A DNA stretch of 64,000 bases from Epiperipatus broadwayi (Eukaryota; Onychophora; Udeonychophora; Euonychophora; Peripatidae): contig JAQFVV010006197.1 in NCBI GenBank assembly GCA_028023455.1, positions 20,765,254 through 20,829,253 of the forward strand, read 5' to 3'. Of the stretch, positions 36,235 through 48,620 are shown one piece after another. Position numbers and translations under genes: made by a program. Under the pieces are notes generated by a model that was not told where the DNA came from, did not search any database, and saw only the letters and a program-made list of their open reading frames with translations. The first letter of the stretch is position 1, and the number at the start of each line of letters is the position of its first letter.

Positions 36235-37035
36235 AAGAGTACCAAACTCTCCATACAGTAGTGCCACCAAGTACAAGCTTTCATAATCAATGGATGCAGG
36301 AAAATGTGTGTATAAAATCCCTATATAATGCCTACTCATCCAACACCCCCAGAGTAGTTTCTAACTTGTGGCTTTCATAAATAGGAGCCTTGGATTTGAG
36401 ATCATTGTACCTATATTTTAGGATTTAATGCAACCATCCAGCAGCTATCTATTACCTATTTGATTAACTATAAAGCTAGGAGCCCAAGATGAAACACAAC
36501 CCAAGCTCATTTACTTGTATAGTCATATAGATCTGAACTCATTTCAGCATCTATACATTTTGGTATTTCAAAAACCACAGTCATCCCATTTTTTATTCTA
36601 TGGGTCTGCCTATAAGATAATGGTGTCTATGGTTTTTGAAAAACCAAAAGCATCAAAGTGAATAGATGCTGAACTGAGTTCAGATCTATTTAACTATAGA
36701 AGCAAATGAGCTTGAGTTGGAAACATTATGGTTTTCTCATCTTGGAATCCTAGTCTGGTACTTATTCAAATGATAATATGTGCTGCTGGAGAGTTGCATT
36801 TGATTTTAAGATCTAGGTACAGTGCTCTTAAATCCAAGGCTTCTCACTGATGAAAGGCACAAGCTAGAAACAAATCTGGGAATGTTGGATGAGTGGATAC
36901 TAGGAGTGATTTTATTCACAAACCTTCTTGCATCCATTGATCATGAAAGCTTGCACTTGGGTGGCACTACTGTATAAGGAGTTGGGTATTCTTATGTGTA
37001 AGCACATGAAATGATGATCAGGTGATGTTTTAATA
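36235..37035. mobile_element. Foldback element, both arms present (copy 2)
   Basis: The left arm (36240-about 36595) and right arm (about 36610-36990) are inverted repeats of roughly 360 bp around a short centre. Left CAGTAGTGCCACC, CAATGGATGCAGG and TTTCAAAAACCA reappear reversed on the right. The outer right end adds AAACATCACCTGATCATC, reversed, also found at other copies. There is no coding capacity. Long arms and no frame suggest a non-autonomous foldback or MITE-like DNA element, mobilised by an unseen transposase. Confidence 0.8.
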
Positions 37036-37203
37036 AAAAAATTGTGGCTGAAGAAACAAATATTTTTTTGCTTTTTAGTGCATGGTAAGTAAAAGCATTT
37101 AATATATAAAAAAATTTATCTCTGTTTTAACATTTTAGTATTGGTACAGTAAATTCAAATGTATAAACTATATTGTACTTTATATCAACTTGACACTTAT
37201 AGT

Positions 37204-37204
<1 letters not shown>

Positions 37205-37275
<71 letters not shown>
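37205..37275. repeat. (TA)n microsatellite
   Basis: About 35 TA units, flanked by short inverted TTATAGT/ACTATAA. Confidence 0.95.
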
Positions 37276-38865
37276 TATAAGTTAATATGTAGACTCTTTA
37301 TATATCATATTTAGATTGTGTGTATAATAAATCATTAAATGACTAAAAATAAGAAATTATCCTTTTAAGTGAAAAGTGTTTGATAATTTTGCTTTTGATT
37401 GGAAATTTTTATATTTTAAAAAAAAAATGCTTACCAAAAATATATTGTTAACAAACTCCCCTTAATATATATGATTTTATTTTAAACTGATTCAACAATT
37501 ATAGTTTGTATATATATCACTAGATATTTCTGCATTAAGTTAAAATGTATATTCCTTATATATATATATAATTGTGCCTACTGAAATTTGAAGTAAATTT
37601 TAATATGTGGTAGAATATCAATTGTAAAAAAAAATTCTTAATTGATTTTAATAGTGACATGTATTGATCTAAAAGCATTGAAATATGTTACTATGAAAAC
37701 AAGAATATTAAGACAAGAAATGTTTATTATTAATCGCAACATAAAAAATTACGAATTGATTTTATTCATTTAAAAAAAAACATATATAAATTATAAAGTT
37801 TATAGTTTTGATAGAATTATTATTCCTTCTTTATTATATGCATTTTGGTTATAGCATACACAAGTAGTAGATTACAAATAATACCCATGAATATTTAATG
37901 TCTTATGCATATCTATTGTTTTGTTTATATGATATAGGTAGTATATGAGGAGATATTATAGAATATATATTATCAGTATAGTATGGTAAGAGGGTAGTAT
38001 AAATTATTTTGGTTTGTGTTGAATTAAAAGAATATTATTTGTATTTTTAAAATGTAAATATTATCTATTATGTGTAATAATTGTGAAATTTTTTTAAATT
38101 TGTTATTATTGTTGGAATGGTGGATAAATTTGACATTAGAGTTATAAAAGAGTGTTATCTTTGTTTTTATGACATCAATTAAAAAGATTATAAATAGAAC
38201 TGAATGGTTTGAACTCACTCTCTTATATCCTGACTTCAATAGAAGCTAATCTAAGTTCTTTCATATAATTTTTTTCATTTTATTTTTAAAAGTATTTGTG
38301 TATTAACCACGTAAAATGATGGGGTCAGAAGAAGAATATTTGCCCAGAAAATTGGACAGATTCATCTAGAATTTGATAGAGAAACAAGAATTTACTAAAG
38401 AAATGAAAAATAATTCTTGTGTTCAAAATCATCTGAATATTTCTTTACTAAAAATGGATATCACTTATAATTTAATAGTGGGATATAAAAACTAACAACA
38501 GAAAATTGTATATAATGATTGTTTTCATCTGCAAATATAGTTTGTGATATTGATGACTTATTTCAACACAAGATTTAAATTGGTTAAATTGGTTTGTTTA
38601 TAATACATTATAGTATCAAATATCTGCTAAACTAAATGATAACTTTAATATTTGGAAAATATCAAAATTCATCAAATGTGTTTTGTATTGAATAACTTTT
38701 CAGGATACTTCTACTTTATTTGAAGTAATAAAATATCACCTAATTATAATTCACCTAATAGACTTTGCAACTGTGATATTACTTTGAAGTGTCATATTAA
38801 AGGATGATTAATCAGTTCATATGCTAATATGTATTATTATTATTATTATTTACCTATGTAAACAG
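37276..38865. other. Unassigned AT-rich stretch
   Basis: No element or exon recognised. A short (ATT)n run lies near 38834. Confidence 0.4.
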
Positions 38866-39310
38866 AGCAAAACTCTCCATACAGTATTGCCACCTGTGCT
38901 AAACAGAGTAATCAATGGATGCCAGAAGGCTTGTGCATAAAATCCCTATCTAATGCCTACTCATCCAATATCCCCAGACTAGTTTCTGGATTGTGGCCTT
39001 CGTCAGTGAGGAGCTTTGGATCTGAGAGCACTGCATCTAGATCTTAGGATCTAATGCAACCCTCTAGCAACCACCTTTTATCTCTACTTAACTACAAAAC
39101 AATGAGAATGAAATTGAAAACAAAAAATATTTTCAATCTAAGCTCAATAGCTTATATAGTCATATGGGTCTGAACTCAGTTCAGCACCCATACATTTTGG
39201 TGTCTTTGGCTCTTTTACAACCATAGCCACCACTATCCTATTAGGCAGGATTGGTGTTAAACCATTAAGCATCACATGATCACATTTCCTATACTAGCAC
39301 ATTAATTGTT
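38866..39310 (+). repeat. Foldback family copy 3, left arm and part of centre
   Basis: Contains CAAAACTCTCCATACAGTAT, ATCAATGGATGCCAGAAGGC, AGGATCTAATGCAACC and TTTTGGTGTCTTTGGCTC, then the end piece CATCACATGATCACATTTCC. The right arm has been lost. Confidence 0.8.
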
Positions 39311-39366
39311 GATAAACAGAGCAAAACTCTCCATACAGTATTGCCACCTGTGATAAACAGAGTAAT
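39311..39366 (+). repeat. Foldback family arm tip, direct copy
   Basis: The first 50 bp of the arm (AAACAGAGCAAAACTCTCCA and TACAGTATTGCCACCTGTG) repeated in direct orientation 435 bp after copy 3 begins. Confidence 0.8.
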
Positions 39367-41209
39367 ATAATTGTATAATATTTTTAATATAACTGGTTAT
39401 TATGCTTTAAGTTAAATAATATTTGCTTTATGTGCATGTAATATAAAGAGAATTAAGTGATCTAAAAGTAAATTTATATCTCAAATTTTAGTAATTATAA
39501 ATTTGATTGAAATATCCTCTTATTCATTAGTTATCAATTACTTTGGTAATATATAACTTATAAATATTACTAATAAAATTAATGTCTATTTAAATTTACT
39601 CGGGATATTTTTGGTTTATGATGATCGCAGAAGAGGAGGTTTATTATTAAAGTTTGAAAAATTCCCAAACTAAAAAATTCCTGTAACCATGGATTTTTGA
39701 ATTAATAGCATTATTAATAAATAGCAATAGACTAACGAGTTAATAAATATGATCGAAATTTGTAGGTCTACAACAGACAAGAAATAAAATCTTAAGTGCA
39801 TAAAAAGTAATCATAAATATAATATATTTGTCTTCTTTATCCTGATCTTCTTTTATATATATAAAAAAACATTAAACTTTTTTAATATATCTGGTTTTGT
39901 TGACTAATTTTAATCATGTTATATACTGGCTAGTTTGTAAATATTCATTAATAAAATTGTTACATTTTCATTTAACATTGTCAAACTTCCTCCACCCACA
40001 ATGTTGACGCCATCCATTTCAGATAAATACAATAATGATTATTACTAATCATACTCTAGATAAATTCTCTTCATATAATAAAGATATATATGAGAGATAA
40101 TGATCTGGGCCAACTGAGTGCTGGTTCAGCACGAAATGCATCTTGGGGGTCATTTGTCTTTTATTGTATCTTTATTTATATTAATTTTAAAAAAATGGGG
40201 AAGTATGGAGGTGTTTATTATATTAATAAAATTGTATAAAAGTGTGTGTGTGCCGATTGGTCAGTATGGCTAGTGTTAAGACCCTAAAAATAATAATATG
40301 CTGAAAAAGAAAATTATTCTAATGCAAGAAGCAATGGCTAACATGTTAATTTGCATTTCAATGAAGTTTAACATTATTCAAATTATAAAAGTCAATAAAA
40401 ATGTCTGCAGAACGTCCCATGGTATTACAGAAATAATAATATAAAAAAGGAGTAGTTAGAAGCATTGAGCAAATTAGTGAAATCCGAAGTGTATAGAGAA
40501 CTGATTGTGCAGTAATGAACAAATATTAGTAGTAGAAAAGAGTTACTGGCATAATCTAATTTGACTAACTTAAGAGATGTTTGTGAGTAGTAAGTTGCTT
40601 ACTAATAGAATGGCTGATGCAATATGGAAGTTAAAGAAATGTAGACATTGAGTGATGTTGTTAATGGATATAAAGCTATATATAATAATTATCTTCTCAT
40701 ATATGACCTGTTATGTGATCAAGATTGATCTTGTTGTCAAGTACAAGTTGTCAATTGATTTACTAATTCTATATACTGATATTATTATTCAGAGTAAATA
40801 AATGCTAGAAATTATTTAATAAATTTAATGTTGTTCATGTTATTAATTTATTTATATAATTGTATAGCTGTCAGATTTAAGTTTGGCCCCAAACATATTG
40901 CCACAGACAAATTTATAAGCTGAGAAGTATTAAGTGGTGCAAATAAAAGAGGATTACTCTGTGAATATTAAGTGATGTAGTCATATGACCTGTAAAATGA
41001 CTTATTACATATTAGTGATTAAAATAAATGATGAATTATGCAGAACAACATAATAACTACCTTTGATGTAAAAAATCTGACACAGTGGCAGATATATGTA
41101 AACTATGTAGAGAAATACATGCTTATGAAAAGGATTGTCACCAACAGAATAGAATATCTTACAATTTGAAAACTGCTTATGTGATCTGAAGCCACCTGAC
41201 AAAATCCCA
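39367..41209. other. Unassigned, with one hammerhead-like hairpin
   Basis: 40109-40148 reads CCAA-CTGA, a perfect 6-bp stem GTGCTG/CAGCAC, then GAAATGCATC-TTGG, with CCAA/TTGG closing. This resembles the Penelope tail hairpins, but the core lacks NGA. 40450-40870 may be LTR sequence of the decayed gypsy element that follows. Confidence 0.35.
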
Positions 41210-42672
41210 TATGAGGAATTATTAATAAACCTAAATGCCCTACTTTATGCTGATAACATCGACATTCACAAGATGCAATCACAAGATGAAACTATATGCG
41301 AATATGATTTAGTACTACAAACATTAGTGAAGGATTCTGAATTCAGGAAATATAATGATGAAATGTTAGTTACTATGGGGAATCAGAGACATCAAGCTTA
41401 GACAGATACAACTAAACAAGTCTACATTAATGTAGAAGATCACTATTGAACATGTTTAATTTTATAAAGCCATTGAAGAGCACATGCAAGCCTTCAAAAA
41501 GGTGACAAATTTAGATACTCTGGAGATACAGAATAAATGTGGCAAACCATGAGGGATATGAAGGAATTTAAAACAGAATCCTCCTACTTATTATTGTTTA
41601 GAAAAACAGGCCATTTTAAAGCAACAAGTAAATTTCTAACAAATTTTTTTTAACCACAGCCTGGCAGTCATTTATCAAAACTGGGTAAAAACAAATGACA
41701 AAGTAGGATTTAGCAGGGAAAAGTAGATTGAGTGGAGGAATGTCGAAGAAGGTTACAATTGTGAAGAAATTGAAAGAAAGTGATGATATGCCTAATATAT
41801 TAACTGTAAAGTCTATGGGCAAATAATAAAAATGGAGATATGTGGATGGGCATATCATTGATATTGCTAAAAGATTGGACAATTATTTGGAAAACTGTGA
41901 TGATTAACATCAAGTTAAAGAAAATTACTGTTGCAACAATGGATATAAATGAAAATCCAATGAATATTAAGAGAGATGTAACAGTTGCAGTAATGATAAT
42001 CAATCATAATAAAAAGTACTACTATATGTAGTTACAAAAAACATTAACCCAATATTAGGAAGAAATTAATTTAAGCCATTCAGAATAAATATTGGACATG
42101 TTAAAACTACTAAAGTAAAAGTAAGTGTCGAGAATAAATTTTTACCATTATATAAATTAAAGTCCAAAATGATTAATAGCAAAACTACAGCAGAATGGAC
42201 TAAAAGGAATAAAGAGTACAATGTCAAAAAGAATTGGATAAACAATTAATGGTCATTTAAATAACCAAACTATTTGACTCCAATAATTTGGAATAATCAG
42301 GAAAGTTTATCTACTAGCCATGAATGCATTCTTATGAAGAACCACATAATGATACTGCCTGAGGAGAGAGAAAATATTCTATGATTATTACACAAAGTAC
42401 ATCCCAGGATAATCAGAATAGAAAAGCTAGCTTTATTTATATATTTGATGGCCAGAATTGAACAGTAATATAGCGTTAGAAAATTCCTAGCTTGCTAACA
42501 GACTGTGAGTTTACTGGCTAAAAAACTTCAAATCTGCATAAAGCTATGAGTGGATGAGTAGCCATAGATGCATATTCAAAATGGATAGAATACTATCTAG
42601 TAAAAGATATACACACAGATGGTGTGATAAAAGTTTTAAATGAACCAATCTCAATGTGTGGATATCCTGAAA
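41210..42672 (+). pseudogene. Decayed Ty3/gypsy gag-protease-integrase region
   Basis: The order is gypsy-like, with many stops. 41840-42160 has DINENPMNIKRDVTVAVMII then, near 42040, INPILGRN-FKPFRINIGHV, the end of the protease and the LLGR-WL linker. 42330-42470 reads HIMILPEERENIL and LLHKVHPRIIRIEKLA, the integrase zinc-binding domain with its HP-I-R signature. 42561-42665 reads AIDAYSKWIEYYLVKDIHTD then CGYPETT, the integrase core around its first catalytic Asp. Reverse transcriptase and RNase H are missing between the linker and the integrase. It ends abruptly at the inverted Penelope copy. Confidence 0.7.
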
Positions 42673-43083
42673 CTACTTTAAAAGGTTGTTGAGGGGGGTG
42701 ATCTGAAACTAACTCTCCATGTATCCATGAAGATCTTTCATAAGCTTTTTGCAATCTGAGGGAAATAAGACAAGCTTATCCACACTTTGGATGAGTTATT
42801 ATTGTTAGCAACTTTTTTAATATTATCATACAATTTCCCAATTGTTTTTATTAGTGTGTTATAGCTGTAGCTGGTATCTGTTAAACCCTTAATATAAGAC
42901 TCAATGTTTTTTCTGTCGATCCTTATACTTATATAATTTTTTGTTTCTATATAAGAAACCAGGTCTGCAAGTTTGTTTTCAAATGGAACTTTAGACTTGG
43001 GATAGATGGCTTCTCTCACTTGGATTGGTTTCACATTCATTTTGAAATTTAACTCACCCTTGTTTCTTTGGATATATATGCAA
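42673..43083 (-). mobile_element. Penelope-like fragment, inverted copy
   Basis: Minus-strand frame 43040-42738 reads MNVKPIQVREAIYPKSKVPF, later IKTIGKLYDNIKKV and SLSYFPQIAKSL, the region just before the GIY-YIG domain in Penelope proteins (compare PYIPKIADKL at 34.7 kb). It pairs with 43321-43710 as an inverted repeat of about 390 bp, N-terminal sides facing. Confidence 0.7.
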
Positions 43084-43238
43084 TAAATTTATCCCCTGAT
43101 TTTTATCTTTGTTTTCAATAGTTGATTCATATGTACTTCAGCAGATCAGATTAATGATATACATTTAGAACTTGATAAAGCATTATCTCTAGAATGTTAC
43201 ATTAAAAATGAAGATAAGAATCAGGTGGAAACATTTCT

Positions 43239-43320
<82 letters not shown>
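43084..43320. repeat. Centre of the Penelope pair, including (TA)n
   Basis: 43084-43237 is not shared by the two arms. (TA)n fills 43238-43322. A head-to-head palindrome with a TA run at the centre is likely to form a cruciform. Confidence 0.8.
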
Positions 43321-43324
<4 letters not shown>

Positions 43325-44180
43325 AAACAAGAGTGTGCTGTATTTTAAAATGAATGTGAAACCAATCCAAGTGAGAGGAAGTATCTATCCCAAGTCTAAA
43401 GTTCCATTTAAACACAATCTTATAGGCCTGAAAGGTTGTTTTTTTTACATAGAAACAAGAAATTATGCAAGTAAGAAGCTGACAGAAAAAACATCAAGTC
43501 TTATATTAAGGATACAACTATAACACACTAATAAAAACAGTTGGGAAATTTTATGATAATATTAATAAAGTTGCTAACAATAATAATCCATCTAAATCTT
43601 GGATAAGCCTGCCTTACATTCCCCAGATTGCAAAAAATCTATAAAAGATCTGTGCAAATATGTACAGAGTTAACTTCAGATTGCCCCCTCACTTAACAAC
43701 TTTTTAAACAAAATAGAAGACAGAATACCTATCAAACATATTCCCCAAATCATATACAAAATTTTATGCCCTACCTCATCCTGCAGCTTTGTGTATTATA
43801 GTGAATCTCTTGCTAACATATCAACAAGAATAAGCCAGTACCATATTCATATAATAAAGCTAAATTAAATCATGAATACAAACTGACCTTTTTCAATCAT
43901 GAGCTTGGTATGGAACACACCTTTTCCCCCTCTAATGTAAGAATAATATGTTTTGAGAGAGATGATACAAAAAGGAATATAAAAAGGTTTGGACTATTTT
44001 AAGGGATCCTCATTCCATCAATAGAAAAGATTTCTGTGTCCTATTATCAAAAAAATGAAACATCTAATTTACATATTGTACCTGATGTATATATAGGACT
44101 TTGCTGCTATGATGCATATCCCTAATTGTGCAGTTCTATTCAGTCCTATGATTCTGACAGCAGTCCACCAAAAACTGGCT
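43321..44180 (+). mobile_element. Penelope-like fragment, forward copy
   Basis: Begins MNVKPIQVRGSIYPKSKVPF and goes on, with stops, to WISLPYIPQIAKNL, NIFPKSYTKF, then FVYYSESLANISTRIS, a degraded YIG box and helix of the nuclease. Further remnants run to about 44180. It extends past the inverted arm, so it is the longer copy. Confidence 0.65.
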
Positions 44181-46669
44181 TAGTGCATTTAATACTTTCT
44201 TATTAGTTTTATTTTATATCTTTTCAGATTAACTTGGAAAAATAATATTCTAATTTAGAAATGGGCATTTCATAAGACAGTTTAAACAATTCAAAAAATG
44301 CTTCTTCAATTGGTTCAATTTTTATTTTAATATTGATGCACCACCTGCTGTCCTAGAACATCTCATATTACTCAATCACTTGACAACCCAAAATTTTTGA
44401 GTAATATTTTGTATTATAAATAAATTGTATGGGATCAGACTGAAATTTTTTTGAAAAATTGTAAAAAAAAGTACATTTTGTCTCATCATTTATTTAATTG
44501 CTTGTAGTGATTATAATTTATTGAATATACTTATTTTGTAATATCTTGTGAACTATTAAGTGAATTGTGGCTCTGAACTAGAGGTAGCCCACAGATTCTA
44601 TTATCACCCACAATACTGCTGTCAACATCGACATTAAGAGCTGTAATTCACTATATTTGACTTATAAACTAATTTTAGGGTTTGAACATAATACCACTAT
44701 CTATGTTCATTGATTAATCAAGTTCTTAATGAAATAGTTTTGATTATTGATCTTAATTTGCTGTTTCACATGAACCTATAAAACTGACAACATACACTTT
44801 TCATATTAGTAGAAATAATATAATTTAGGACCTTAAATTTTTTTAAATACATGCTGCTAACATGCATATCTTTTAAAAATTATATTTCTAAGTAATTATA
44901 TGATCTTCAATATGAAGAAAATCAGAATATATATATATAATTTCAGAATTAACTGTCACAAATCTTATCATAAAAGTTAACTGATAAGTATTGACTATAT
45001 CTATAGTAAAATCAATGGTTAATGAAAAATAAATACTATTCTTGCACATGATTTGATGTAGTGATAGCATGCTCAGACTCTGGATTCTAATTACTAAGAT
45101 CAATTCTGGTTCCGATACTTCAGGGCTCAATCCTCTAACACAGGGTTGATAGGTATTTTTGCGCTATATTTTTTAAAAAAAATTAATGATATGCTTTATT
45201 ACATTATTATTTTGCTATAAATTTAATAGAGAATGTTACAATGCTTTAACTTTTAAGGATAGAGATTCCCATAAAATGGCTGCTTTTCTTTTTTTTATAG
45301 TGAATATATTATTTTTTTGGAAATAGTATAAAAGATGTTAAATTTGAAATAATAATAATAATGATGATGATGATGATAAAAGCATGCAGAAATAAGGGAA
45401 AAAAGTATGAAATTAAAATTCATGAGGAATGAAGTATATATGTATATTCAATCATCTCCCATTGGTAATTGAAAAAAAAAAAAAAACTATGCACATTTGA
45501 AAACAAATGCTAAACAAAAATAAGAAGAATTTAACATCTGTCTATATCTCATGTAATAATGTAGGTAATTTAGAAAGATATGATATTACTAGCTTCAACA
45601 TTTAAAAATGAGGTCTGAATTTTTTAGATTAAACTCAAAAAGTAGTGGCTAAATATGCAATAGGTAGTGTGCTGTAATTAGCCAATGAAGCTATAATATA
45701 AAAAGAAATGGGAATGAACTTTTTTAACTAAAATTTTTAAAAAATGTTTGAAGATTGAGAATTTATAAGTAATCTTAAATTCTTTTCTAATAACCATAGC
45801 AGTCGACACAACCCAGTTAGCTATCAGTCAACTAAAGGGTATTTTATAATCTGAGCAATAAGGAAACTGTAAAATCATCAACTGGCAACTGAGTAATCTG
45901 CAAAACGATGTTTCCTTTTTATTTTTCTTCTTTGAGACCACGGAGAAGGACTTTTGCATTACTACAGGCTAATTATTGTGATTTAACATGATTTACTCCT
46001 TTTACCTATATATGCATGTTAAAATATAAATGACAAGTTATCTGGATTATCCTTTTATAATTAATCATATAATACTATTATTAATTGTGTGGGTATATAT
46101 ATCATTTATATATATTCACGCACATACGCATCGTGTTAAAGCAATATACTGTTAACTATTTGTATTCATTATTTAAATAAAAATGAATTTGATTTTCAAT
46201 TGTATAGAATCAATAAAACACTAAACAAAAACTAAAATCTATTGTACCGAAAAAACATAAATACGATGTATATTTATGAGTGATTTTCCTTTTACTTTCT
46301 TGCATAACGTCAACCAGTAATGATTTATTTTATTAAATATCAACATTCTTGAGTATAAAAGACTGGAGTAATCACTTTGTAGAAGTTTTCTTATCTGGTG
46401 CTAAAAATATTTTAAATCCATAATTCTTAATGCGTTTATATAACATAAGTAACTTTTAAAATATGGACATACATACACAAATATATAAAAAGAGAAAGAG
46501 AATATATATATTTTTAAATGTAAGTTAAAAAAAGTGAAAATGCAGACAAAGTTCTTTAAGACAACTCTTATAGAGGGCAGGGAAATGACAAGTGTGGAAT
46601 GATGAGAGATTGCCTAATAGTAATTGTTTTAATCTCTAGTTAAGAATATTCAACAAGTTATTTTCTATT
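44181..46669. other. Unassigned stretch
   Basis: A short (AAT)n-(GAT)n run at about 45349-45378. No element or exon recognised. Confidence 0.4.
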
Positions 46670-48620
46670 TTTTATCCTTGAAATTGCAAACTTTCAGCTA
46701 TCCTGAGCTCCAAATATTTGCTTTTAGTAAAAGTCACCAGGATCATGATATTACAAAGTCTGACATTATATTTAAGCTCAAATCTTTACCCAGTAGCATT
46801 TACCTTGGTCCTCATGCAATACCTAAATACCTTCTCTTGCATAATAGTTTTTTCACAGTACCAATTATTATAAACTTGTTTGATTTTCTTTCTAGGCAAA
46901 TTTACCATATTGATAAGCTATAGCCAGTTTCCATAGTTACATTTCTCAAGCAAAATACTCTTCCCTTTCCTCTTAATTACATTCATCCTATCTCTATGTC
47001 ACTTTTATTTACTCAAATTCATTGAATCCATCATTAAAAATAAGGACAGCCTTCCATCTCAGACTATCAGTTTGGTAAAAAGGATGCTTCTACCTTTAAT
47101 GCTGTCACCCTGCTTAAAATTGTTATTGACTAAGTTAGAGTTACAAAACAGCTGGTCCCATAGTAGTACAACTAGATATTACATATGTTTTTAATTCTGT
47201 TCCTATTGATACTTTCAATGAACTATTATAATAGCATAATATTATTGTTTCTGTTGTCTATATTTTAGTTAATTTTCTAACAAATAGAGAAATTTTCATC
47301 ATTTTAATGGCAAAGTAATATCAGGATTCAAACCCCATAACTCTATTCTGCAGGGTTTATCTCTGAGTGCTTTGTTTTTTATTACTTATATAAATCCATT
47401 GCTTCTGGAAATAGAGAGGAAACTGCCTGGTATACTTATTCCACAGATTAATAAAGTGGTCAAACATAAATCGTTCATGAATAATCTTGTCCTTTTTCTC
47501 CCCTCTAGGAAGCACCTTCATTCATTCACTTCTATTCTGGAAGAATATATGGTACTCTATAAACTTCAGTTTAACCTTGATAAATCAACCACATGGATTA
47601 TACTTTCTGGTAATAGTATTTCTTCTGCCTTCACATACCCCCTTGTAACTTTTTTGGATTTCCCATTTATAAATCTATGAATGCTATAATAACATATATT
47701 CAGAACTATCCTCATATCTTGAAAATATAACCAACTCCTTGTCTAAAACATACCATTCCCTTTCATGAAAAAATCTCTCTTATCAGCATCCTGATTTTTT
47801 CAAAAATAGTTTACTATATGCTGATTATTAACTATACCAATGTTTTCAAAAAGATTAATTTGCTTTGATCCAAACTGATTTGGAATAAAAGAGCCATTGC
47901 TATCAGTATTAGAACCTTACAGAAGCATGTCAAAGATGATTGCCTCTTCCTTTATTCAATCCCTATTTTTTATTTTGAAATGTCATTTAGTACTGTTTTT
48001 TAAATTTGTCTCTCATATGCTAATGCTGTGAAATTTGTTGTAATCACTTCTACTGATATGCCTCCATCCAGTAAAATTATTTTTTTCAATTCTTAATCAA
48101 ATCCATTGATCCTTATATTGATCTTAATCATCATATGTTCTGTAGGAAAATGCTTTTTCAGGAGGCTTACAATATGATTCACAATGCTAATCAACCTCCA
48201 TCATTCCCATTTCTTCTTACTATTACCAATAAACAGATCATGAAAAAAATTTAAATTCTGCTATCTGGAACTAAAATATTCAATTTCCTTATCAAAATCA
48301 AGTTAGAAATTCTTCCTACTAGTCATTTTTTATCATAGAGAAATGGTGCATGCTAATATTGACCCCCTTTGTTCTCTTTGTCAAAAGTCTGAAAAAAACA
48401 TACCTCATTTTCTGTTCCAATGTCTTGCTCTCTTTATTTATATTAGTATCATTGGGTCGATTACCAAATTGCATACTTCTTCTATTTCTACTGTCATTGA
48501 TAGCATGAAATGAGGCCTTTTCCTTTCAATTAGGATTACTATTTTTCTTATGTTTACCCTTTGGTTCCTAAAATGCTATTTTTACTTCAATAACAATGAC
48601 AACACTATTTTATAATAAAA
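46670..48620 (+). pseudogene. Decayed LINE reverse transcriptase
   Basis: Motifs appear in order on the plus strand. 46678-46923 has DIIFKLKSLPSSIYLGPHAI (the SPGPDGIP box, mutated) and LLHNSFFTVPIIINLFDF. Near 47080-47210 are KKGCFYL, AVTLL and QLDITYVFNSVP (box A). 47340-47680 has ILQGLSLSALFFITYINPLL (box B) and, after a damaged catalytic YADD, NLVLFLPSRKHLHSFTSILE and LQFNLDKSTTW. Near 48350-48430 CPLCSLCQKSEKNIPHFLFQ then C is the C-terminal zinc knuckle of many LINEs. The catalytic Asp pair is lost and stops are frequent. The clade is not certain. Confidence 0.75.

Noticed and set aside
45050-45160. tRNA or SINE head near GATAGCATGCTCAGACTCTG
   Set aside because: No convincing A/B box spacing, tail or target duplication.
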